NCBI GenBank assembly: GCA_903859225.1
Contig: CAIOLV010000108.1
Span: forward strand, 1 to 5,130
DNA: 5,130 nt
Source: an uncultured bacterium
GTDB taxonomy: Bacteria; Bipolaricaulota; Bipolaricaulia; UBA7950; UBA9294
Direction of reading: 5' to 3'
Part shown: positions 1 through 5,130 of the stretch, one piece after another
Numbering within the stretch: position 1 is the first letter of the stretch
Layout: every line of letters starts with the position of its first letter
Position numbers and translations under genes: made by a program
The notes under the pieces: model-generated
What the model saw: the letters and a program-made list of their open reading frames with translations, nothing else
Databases searched by the model: none
Told to the model about the DNA's origin: nothing

Positions 1-307
1 GCGCTTGGACGACCTCATCGCTACGGACGGGATTCCGCAGTCCGTGCGTGAGGAAGTGGAGATGCGCGGCAAGTATGCCGGCTACCTTGCTCAGCACGCG
101 CGGGAGATTGACCGCCTCGCACGCTTGGATGGGATGGTCGTCCCCGCGGATCTCGACTACGCCGCGTTAACCGGCATCTCCTTCGAGGGGCGCCATCTCC
201 TCGCTCGCGTGCAGCCGCGCTCGTTCGGGCAGGCAACGCGGGTTCCCGGTGTGTCACAGGCCGATCTGGCGATGTTGGCCATCTACATCAAGCGCGGGAT
301 GCTCTAG
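1..307 (+). CDS. mnmG: MnmG (GidA) tRNA uridine-34 modification enzyme, C-terminal part
   Basis: About 101 residues, open at the left window edge; stop TAG at 305-307. The in-frame TTG at position 5 is an internal leucine, not a start, because the family continues upstream. MnmG is an FAD-dependent cytoplasmic protein that works with the GTPase MnmE to install (carboxymethyl)aminomethyl groups at C5 of wobble uridine 34 in certain tRNAs. Only the helical C-terminal domain, used in the family for MnmE and tRNA contact, is visible. Recognisable elements in order: the YAGYLAQHAREIDRL helix, the VPADLDYAALTGIS segment (family form iPxDxDYxxixGLS), and the GQATRVPGVSQADLAML block (family form GQAsRIsGvtPadis). 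Deviations are mild: QH replaces the usual RQ in the first helix, and Q replaces P in the last block. The FAD-binding region lies outside the window. It converges with ftsI, their stop codons overlapping. Identification is firm from these motifs and their order. Confidence 0.93.
   Translation, partial: RLDDLIATDGIPQSVREEVEMRGKYAGYLAQHAREIDRLARLDGMVVPADLDYAALTGISFEGRHLLARVQPRSFGQATRVPGVSQADLAMLAIYIKRGML
304..307. other. Convergent stop-codon overlap (CTAG) of mnmG and ftsI
   Basis: The palindrome CTAG supplies both stop codons: TAG at 305-307 on the + strand ends mnmG, and TAG at 306-304 on the - strand ends ftsI. There are no intergenic bases, so any transcript reading past its stop is antisense to the neighbouring coding sequence. 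I see no strong hairpin plus T-run on either strand here. Confidence 0.9.
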
Positions 308-2043
308 CGCTCGCTCGGCGGGACGAAGTTCCCGGTGTCCATCCACTCCACCATGACGTCGTGGAACACGGGCGCGGCGACGGATCCTCCGCCCACCTGC
401 CCTCCGTCGGGACGCTTCGGCTCGTCGAAGACCACGATGAAGACCAGCTCCGGCGCATCTGCGGGCACAAGGCAGCCGAACACCACGGTGTACTTGCCGT
501 CCACGTACCCCTGACCGGCAACCGCCTTCTGCGCCGTCCCCGTCTTGCCGGCCAACTTGAGGCCCGGGATGAGGGCGCTCTTGCCGCTGCCGCGTTCCAC
601 AACGCCCGTCATGATGTCGCGCATCGTGGCGCAGGCCGTCTCGGCCACGATGCGTTGAGGGGGCGCCACGTCGCGTCGGCGCGAGTTCTTGGTCTCCGTC
701 GGCTGCAAGAGGTGGGGCGTCACGAGGAACCCGCCGTTGGCAATCACCGAGAATCCTCGCGCGAGCTGGATTCCCGTCACGCCAACCGATTGGCCGAACG
801 AGGCGGTGGCACGGTCGACCTCGGTCCATTGCTCGACAGGCCGCAGGATTCCCTTCGCCTCGCCCGGCAGATCGATGCCCGTCGCAGCTCCGAACCCGAG
901 GAGGGTCATCGTCCGATGCAGCTTCTCCTTCCCCAACTCCTCGGTGGCGTCGACGATCCCGGTGTTGATGGACTGCTCGATCACTTCCCGGAACGTTACT
1001 TTGCCGTTCGTCGCGGTTCCGTAGGACAGGTTCCCGGCGTTGTGGATCGTATGTCCTCCGACCTTGATGCCATCTTTCCCCTGGAGGAGCGTGTCCGGGC
1101 CGACGACGCCCGCTTCGACCGCCGACAGACCGGCGACCGCCTTGAAGCTCGAGCCCGGCTCGAAGATGTGGGTAACCGCAACGTTCTGGCGTTGTGTGAC
1201 CGTCGAGTTCCAGAACTTGTTCAGGTCGTAGGTCTTGTCCTGCGCCATCGCGAGGACGGCGCCGGTCTTCGGATCGAGCACGATCATCATGCCATTGAGC
1301 ACGGTGTAACGAAGCGCGCACGCCGAGACCGCCTCTTCGCACAAGAGCTGGAGCCCGGCGTCGAGAGTCAGATGCAAGTCCTGGCCGGGCTTTCCCTCTT
1401 CGACCACGCGCGATTGGTACGTCCGGCCGTCCGCACCCTGTACGACGTGAACGATGGTCGGAACACCGCGCAGCGCCTCGTCGTACTCCAGTTCGAGTCC
1501 TTCGAGACCACCCCCATCCGAGCCGACGAAGCCGATGACGTTGGACGCCAGGCTGCCTTGCGGGTAGAGGCGCTTCCAGGCATCGAGGAAGATGAGTCCG
1601 TATGCGCCGGCCTTGGCGGCCCGCTCTTCGATCCGCTTCGCGGTCTCGAGGTCGGCCTGGCGTTCGATCCACGTAAAGTAGCTCGAGTGGTAGATGAGCT
1701 TTGTCACGGCGGCCGCCGACATCTTTAGTTCCTCACTGAGAATCTTGGTGAGTTCGAGCGGCCGGGTCATGTTGTAGCTGTCGACCGCAATGGCCATGGC
1801 CTTCACATCGAAAGCAAGCAACGTCCCGTTGCGGTCGTAGATCGCTCCCCGACGGGGACTCATCTCGATCTCCCGCTCCTGCACGGCCGCCGCCGCCTGG
1901 CTCCAACTCCCATGTTCGATGATCTGGACCTGAACGAGGCGGGCGAGGATTAGCGCCGCGGCCACGACGAGGAAGATGCGCAGGGAGTGCGCGCGCCCCC
2001 GGGTGCCGCCGCTAACGGAGATCGTTCTTTGGGACGTGTACAT
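304..2043 (-). CDS. ftsI: FtsI-type class B penicillin-binding protein (septal transpeptidase)
   Basis: A 579-residue protein that cross-links peptidoglycan peptides during septum formation, anchored in the cytoplasmic membrane with its catalytic domain outside. Residues 1-20 are a short basic cytoplasmic tail and about 21-40 a single membrane anchor. The N-terminal PBP dimer domain begins with RRGAIYDRNGTLLA (64-77). The transpeptidase domain carries all three active-site motifs: SSFK at 298-301 (nucleophile S298, K301) within FEPGSSFK, SIN at 358-360, and KTGTA at 500-504. Their spacing matches E. coli FtsI (S307, S359-N361, K494). There is no C-terminal PASTA domain, so it is not a SpoVD/PBP2x-like form with PASTA. 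The ATG at 2041-2043 is supported by GGAGG six bases upstream. It overlaps the end of ftsL by 32 bases. Assignment to FtsI rather than elongation PBP2 rests on the rsmH-ftsL context and family resemblance. No murE follows; the gene ends against mnmG. Confidence 0.95.
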   Translation of the reverse strand: MYTSQRTISVSGGTRGRAHSLRIFLVVAAALILARLVQVQIIEHGSWSQAAAAVQEREIEMSPRRGAIYDRNGTLLAFDVKAMAIAVDSYNMTRPLELTKILSEELKMSAAAVTKLIYHSSYFTWIERQADLETAKRIEERAAKAGAYGLIFLDAWKRLYPQGSLASNVIGFVGSDGGGLEGLELEYDEALRGVPTIVHVVQGADGRTYQSRVVEEGKPGQDLHLTLDAGLQLLCEEAVSACALRYTVLNGMMIVLDPKTGAVLAMAQDKTYDLNKFWNSTVTQRQNVAVTHIFEPGSSFKAVAGLSAVEAGVVGPDTLLQGKDGIKVGGHTIHNAGNLSYGTATNGKVTFREVIEQSINTGIVDATEELGKEKLHRTMTLLGFGAATGIDLPGEAKGILRPVEQWTEVDRATASFGQSVGVTGIQLARGFSVIANGGFLVTPHLLQPTETKNSRRRDVAPPQRIVAETACATMRDIMTGVVERGSGKSALIPGLKLAGKTGTAQKAVAGQGYVDGKYTVVFGCLVPADAPELVFIVVFDEPKRPDGGQVGGGSVAAPVFHDVMVEWMDTGNFVPPSER

Positions 2044-2419
2044 AGCGAACCTCCGTTGGCGGGACCATTCCTAGCTGTTCGGTCGCGTAACGCGACAGCC
2101 GCTGGAGAGAGAACCCCTGCTCGACCTGGATTTCGAGGGAGTGGTTGATCTCCTCGAGTTGTGTCAGCTCCTCGCGCGCTGCCTCCCGTTCGGCCGTCAG
2201 GCTCTGGAGCATCGTTCCCTGTCGGATGTAGAGGAACAGCAGTCCGCCGACGACGAGGCTCGCCACGAGGACGAGCGCGACGTCTGGCGGGAGCGCAAGC
2301 GAGACGCGGCGGGCTTTCCGCACTCGCGGGCCGCGCCAGGAGGTGCCCCTCCGCCGATTGCGCCGGGGCCGACGGTGTCGTCCCTCGTCGTACGCAGAGA
2401 ACCTCGAAGAAGTGGCCAT
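2012..2419 (-). CDS. ftsL: FtsL-like divisome protein
   Basis: A 135-residue bitopic membrane protein of the FtsL/DivIC type, which in known systems forms a complex with FtsB/FtsQ and activates FtsW-FtsI synthesis at the septum. From the ATG at 2417-2419: a long cytoplasmic tail with 14 Arg/Lys between residues 14 and 38, a membrane helix at about 47-65, a predicted coiled coil at about 67-101 rich in Leu, Glu and Gln, and a C-terminal ATEQLGMVPPTEVRYVHVP segment. That segment resembles the conserved A.xxLGM..P..V.yv end of FtsL-like proteins. Sequence is poorly conserved in this family, so the call rests on topology, this tail motif and position between rsmH and ftsI. An in-frame TTG at 2483-2485 would add 22 residues (157 in total). 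I prefer the ATG, preceded by AGGTGAG, although that ribosome site is modest and very close. The stop TAG is at 2012-2014, inside ftsI. Confidence 0.85.
   Translation of the reverse strand: MATSSRFSAYDEGRHRRPRRNRRRGTSWRGPRVRKARRVSLALPPDVALVLVASLVVGGLLFLYIRQGTMLQSLTAEREAAREELTQLEEINHSLEIQVEQGFSLQRLSRYATEQLGMVPPTEVRYVHVPKNDLR
2050..2054 (-). promoter_or_regulatory. Shine-Dalgarno site of ftsI
   Basis: On the - strand GGAGG is followed by six bases (TTCGCT) and then the ATG of ftsI. The site lies inside the last codons of ftsL. It fixes the ftsI start despite the 32-base overlap and suggests translational coupling of the two division proteins. Confidence 0.85.
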
Positions 2420-2506
2420 CTCACCTGGAGAATAGACGACACGCTCACCCGCCGCGTGGACATGTGTCGAGTTTGGGCGCCTCAACGTCCCGGTCTCTCG
2501 ATGCTC
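2420..2506 (-). other. Short rsmH-ftsL gap, possibly partly coding
   Basis: This is the only gap in the - strand gene series: 87 bases if ftsL starts at its ATG, 21 bases if it starts at the upstream in-frame TTG (2483-2485). It is free of stops in the ftsL frame back to that TTG. I see no convincing promoter boxes, hairpin terminator or repeat in it. The simplest reading is an untranslated spacer within one operon. Confidence 0.5.
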
Positions 2507-3463
2507 CTATATGACCCGGCGCGCAGCTCGCAGCTTGGCACTGCGGGCGCGCGGGTTCGCCGCCACCTCGCTCGGAGCCGCAATAATCGGCTTGCGGGTG
2601 AGGATCTCGGCCTCGATTTTCTTCCCGCAACGACACTCGGGCAGGTCGGGCGGGCAGGTGCAGGCCGCCGCCCGTTCGCGCAGGAACGTCTTCACCATGC
2701 GGTCTTCGAGGGAGTGGAAGCTGATCACCGCGAGCACTCCGCCGGCGGCCAGCGCGTCGAAGCCCTGCTCGAGACCTCGCTCGAGTGCTGCAAGTTCGCC
2801 ATTCACCGCAATGCGCACCGCCTGGAACGTGCGCGTCGCTGGGTCGATCCGCTCGGCGAAGTAGACCCCGGGCACGGCGCGATGGACGACGTCCACGAGC
2901 TGCCTCGTCGTTAGGAGTGGATCTCGTTCGCGCGCCGCATCGATGGCGCGAGCAATACGCCGCGCGTAGCGTTCTTCCCCGTAGGTCGAGAGGACGCGCT
3001 CGAGCTCTCGCGCGTCGACGCTCGCCAGCCACTCCGCGGCCGTGGGGCCGCACGACGGATCCATGCGCATGTCGAGCGGCCCGTCAGCGCGAAGGCTGAA
3101 CCCGCGCTCCGCGTCGTCGAGCTGCATCGACGACACGCCGAGATCGAGGAGGACGCCGTCCACGGCCGTCACCCCGAGATGAGCGAGATGCTCCCTGAGG
3201 TCTGCGAAACTGCCGTGGACGAACCGGACGCGGTCCGCGAAACGGGCGAGGCGCAGGCGCGCGCGGTCGAGCGCATGCGGGTCGCGGTCGATGCCGACCA
3301 CGCGGACTTCCGGATCCGCAAGCAGGAGCGCCTCGGCGTGTCCGCCGAGTCCCACCGTGCCGTCGACGAGCGTGCCTCCGCGCCCTGTCGTGAGGAACCG
3401 CACGACGTCGTCTCGGAGGACGGGGATGTGCTCCAGGTTTGCCCGGCCGCGAGTGGTGTCCAT
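2507..3463 (-). CDS. rsmH: RsmH, 16S rRNA m4C1402 methyltransferase
   Basis: A 318-residue S-adenosylmethionine-dependent enzyme that N4-methylates C1402 of 16S rRNA in the ribosomal P site of the small subunit (older name MraW). Motifs counted from the ATG at 3461-3463: EHIPVL near the N terminus, SAM-binding DGTVGLGGHAE (34-44), DLGVSSMQLD (107-116), RTFQAVRIAVN (211-221), SFHSLEDRMVK (248-258), a CTCP...CRCGKK four-cysteine stretch (268-282), and the basic NPRARSAKLRAARR tail (303-316). Length and motif order are normal for the family (E. coli about 313). The ATG chosen forms a TGATG overlap with the mutS stop. GGAAGAAG lies 11 bases upstream of it. Another in-frame ATG at 3482-3484 would add seven residues and overlap mutS by 22 bases; it is less likely, because homologues begin close to the HIPVL motif. 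mraZ, the usual upstream neighbour, is absent. Confidence 0.96.
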   Translation of the reverse strand: MDTTRGRANLEHIPVLRDDVVRFLTTGRGGTLVDGTVGLGGHAEALLLADPEVRVVGIDRDPHALDRARLRLARFADRVRFVHGSFADLREHLAHLGVTAVDGVLLDLGVSSMQLDDAERGFSLRADGPLDMRMDPSCGPTAAEWLASVDARELERVLSTYGEERYARRIARAIDAARERDPLLTTRQLVDVVHRAVPGVYFAERIDPATRTFQAVRIAVNGELAALERGLEQGFDALAAGGVLAVISFHSLEDRMVKTFLRERAAACTCPPDLPECRCGKKIEAEILTRKPIIAAPSEVAANPRARSAKLRAARRVI

Positions 3464-3465
3464 CA
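3461..3465 (-). other. TGATG stop/start overlap of mutS and rsmH
   Basis: On the - strand the TGA ending mutS (3465-3463) and the ATG opening rsmH (3463-3461) share one base. This arrangement is typical of translational reinitiation or coupling, and it implies that the two genes are on one mRNA. Confidence 0.8.
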
Positions 3466-5130
3466 GCCGAGCTGCTTCTTCCATTGGGCCAGACGCTCCA
3501 ATGCGTCAAGCGGCGTCGTCCGATCGACGTCGGTCTTGCGCAGCGCCTTCAGGACCGGGTGCTCCTCCGTGCCGAAAAGGGGCGGCGCCTCCGTCGGCTT
3601 CTCGGCGCGGGCAAGGCGCGACAACGGCGCCTCCGACAGGAGGTCGGCGAGGATGCGGTCCGCGGCGTCGGTGACGTGGGGCGGAAGGCCGGCGAGCCGC
3701 GCCACGTGAACTCCGTAGCTGCCCGACGCGATGCCGGGCTCCACCCGGTGCAGGAACACGACGTCTTTGCCCACCTCTTTCACGGCAACGTGGAGGTTGA
3801 CAACGTTCGGAATCTCCTCGGCGAGCCGCGTGAGTTCCTGATAGTGCGTCGCAAACAACGTCTTGGCACGGACCTTGCGGGCCAGCTCCTCGGCTACCGC
3901 CCAGGCGATCGACACGCCGTCGAATGTGCTCGTCCCGCGGCCCATCTCGTCGAGAATGATCAGGCTCCGCGCGGTGGCTCGCTCCAGGATGGCTGCCACT
4001 TCGAGCATTTCCATCATGAACGTGCTGACACCAGCCACGAGCATGTCGCTCGCCCCGACACGCGCGAAGACGCGATCGACGATTGGGAGCACCGCACGGT
4101 CGGCAGGCACGAATGAGCCTGCCTGCGCCATGATCGCGACGAGCGCCGCCTGGCGCAGGTAGACGGACTTCCCGGCCATGTTGGGCCCGGTGAGGATCAC
4201 GAGGTCCCGCCCCTCCGGGAGGACGAGGTCATTCGGCACGAACTCTTCGATCCGCTCAACGACCGGGTGGCGCCCGGCCACGATCTCGATCACGTGGCGG
4301 TCGGTGAACGACGGCCGCACGTAGCGGGAGCGATGTGCCACATCCGCCAGCGACTGCAGGACGTCCAACTCGGACAAAGCGTCGGTGAGCGTTTGTAGGA
4401 GTGGAATGGCCTCGCGGAGCGCGTCGACCGCCGCATCGAACAAGCTCATCTCGAGCGCGAGGGCACGCTCTTCCATGCCGGCGATCCGCTCCTCACAGCC
4501 GCGCAGTTCGTCGGTGATGAAGCGCTCTGCATTGGCCAGCGTCTGTCGCCGGACGTACTCGGGCGGCACCTTGTCGAGGTGCGGCCGCGTCACCTCGAAG
4601 TAGTAGCCGAACACACGGTTGTACCCGACCTTCAGCGACGAGATCCCTGTCCGCGCCCGCTCGTCCGCCTCGAGGTGCGACAAGCGGTCGCGCAGGAGGC
4701 GGACCTCGTCGCGCAGTCGATCGAGGTCCTCGCTGTAGCCGGGGCGGATCGTGCCACCGTCGCGGGTCTCGGCCGGCGGCTGGTCGACGAGCATGCGCGA
4801 GAACCGGGCGACAAGGACGCCGACCTCCGGGGCGGCGAGGCGCTCGCGCACCTGCGAAAGGAGCTGCACGTCGCCTCTCTCGACATCCCGAGAGAGGAGC
4901 ACCAGCAAACGCGGCGCAACCTCGAGCGATCGCAGCAGGCGCAAAAGGTCGAACGGGCGCATCCGGCCCGCGCCGAGTTTCCCGATGAGACGCTCGAGAT
5001 CGTGGACGTCCGCGAGGCACGCGCGGAGATCCTCCCGCGTGAGACTGTCGTCGACGAGCCGCGCCACGGAATCGAGGCGGTCTTCGATCGCGGCGCGATC
5101 GGCGAGCGGTGCGAGGATCCATCGGCGCAA
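3463..5130 (-). CDS. mutS: DNA mismatch recognition ATPase MutS, C-terminal part
   Basis: About 555 residues, open at the right window edge. The codon at 5130-5128 is TTG, but it is the leucine of the conserved LRRWILAPL segment, not a start. MutS binds mismatches and small loops as a dimer and recruits MutL. Visible regions: lever domain from residue 1, clamp with GYNRVFGYYFEVT (169-181) and RRQTLANAERFIT (194-206), ATPase with Walker A GPNMAGKS (315-322), the GASDMLVAGVSTFMMEM signature loop (359-375), Walker B LIILDEMGRGTSTFDG (390-405) and ATHYQEL (427-433). The C-terminal helical end TPLDALERLAQWKK (539-552) is of the MutS1 kind, and there is no Smr domain, so it is not MutS2. Aligning Walker lysine K321 with E. 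coli K620 puts about 300 residues (mismatch-binding and connector domains) outside the window. This is a window cut, not a truncated gene. The stop overlaps the rsmH start. Confidence 0.97.
   Translation of the reverse strand: MRRWILAPLADRAAIEDRLDSVARLVDDSLTREDLRACLADVHDLERLIGKLGAGRMRPFDLLRLLRSLEVAPRLLVLLSRDVERGDVQLLSQVRERLAAPEVGVLVARFSRMLVDQPPAETRDGGTIRPGYSEDLDRLRDEVRLLRDRLSHLEADERARTGISSLKVGYNRVFGYYFEVTRPHLDKVPPEYVRRQTLANAERFITDELRGCEERIAGMEERALALEMSLFDAAVDALREAIPLLQTLTDALSELDVLQSLADVAHRSRYVRPSFTDRHVIEIVAGRHPVVERIEEFVPNDLVLPEGRDLVILTGPNMAGKSVYLRQAALVAIMAQAGSFVPADRAVLPIVDRVFARVGASDMLVAGVSTFMMEMLEVAAILERATARSLIILDEMGRGTSTFDGVSIAWAVAEELARKVRAKTLFATHYQELTRLAEEIPNVVNLHVAVKEVGKDVVFLHRVEPGIASGSYGVHVARLAGLPPHVTDAADRILADLLSEAPLSRLARAEKPTEAPPLFGTEEHPVLKALRKTDVDRTTPLDALERLAQWKKQLG

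Noticed and set aside
5..7. TTG as the start of a separate 100-residue protein
   Set aside because: The translation matches the C-terminal domain of MnmG, so the frame is the tail of a longer gene cut by the window edge.
291..311. Possible bidirectional terminator hairpin at the mnmG/ftsI junction
   Set aside because: The stem is only five pairs (AGCGC/GCGCT) with an 11-base loop and no T-run on either strand. It is too weak to call a terminator.
254..1672. Long - strand open frame of 472 codons inside the ftsI region
   Set aside because: It lies in another frame of the same strand as ftsI, which has complete catalytic motifs. Its translation is Arg/Gly/Pro-rich with no recognisable domain, as expected of an out-of-frame reading of GC-rich coding DNA.
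361..1728. Long + strand open frame of 455 codons antisense to ftsI
   Set aside because: Antisense open frames are common opposite GC-rich genes. The translation is rich in Arg, Asp, Glu and Leu with no family resemblance, and I see no supporting ribosome site.
2141..2914. + strand open frame of 257 codons antisense to ftsL and rsmH
   Set aside because: It spans two real genes and their junction, has compositional bias typical of an antisense shadow and shows no recognisable motif.
3482..3484. Upstream ATG as the rsmH start
   Set aside because: It would add seven residues not expected in the family and a 22-base overlap. The ATG at 3461-3463 gives a normal TGATG junction, although neither has a strong ribosome site.
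3439..4116. + strand open frame of 225 codons antisense to the mutS ATPase region
   Set aside because: The opposite strand encodes the Walker A and B region of MutS. The antisense translation has no recognisable domain.
5128..5130. TTG at the right edge as a mutS start, giving a short MutS
   Set aside because: The codon is the leucine of the conserved LRRW segment inside the lever domain. The gene simply continues beyond the window.

Overview
The window is GC-rich bacterial chromosome (roughly two thirds G+C by eye) and almost entirely coding. It carries conserved housekeeping genes only; I see no phage, transposon, CRISPR, RNA gene or toxin-antitoxin content. The organism cannot be assigned to a phylum from this sequence. 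The proteins look like those of a high-GC, non-model bacterium with a conventional peptidoglycan division machinery.

Layout: at the left edge (1-307, + strand) is the C-terminal end of mnmG (gidA), a tRNA wobble-uridine modification enzyme. Everything else lies on the - strand and reads right to left: the C-terminal two thirds of mutS (3463-5130, running off the right edge), rsmH (2507-3463), ftsL (2012-2419) and ftsI, a class B penicillin-binding protein (304-2043). mutS and rsmH share one base of a TGATG stop/start overlap. ftsL and ftsI overlap by 32 bases, with the ftsI Shine-Dalgarno site inside ftsL. Only the rsmH-ftsL junction has a gap, 87 bases at most. The four genes therefore look like one transcription unit whose promoter lies outside the window to the right. 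ftsI and mnmG converge, and their stop codons overlap within the single tetranucleotide CTAG.

Functionally, rsmH-ftsL-ftsI is the front of the classical division and cell wall (dcw) cluster: 16S rRNA methylation, a divisome scaffold and septal transpeptidation. Two things are unusual compared with the textbook cluster. The position just upstream of rsmH, usually mraZ, is taken by the mismatch repair gene mutS, tightly coupled to rsmH. The cluster also stops dead after ftsI, where murE is normally next, and runs head-on into mnmG. I find no evidence for a new molecular system; the gene order and junctions are the interesting part.
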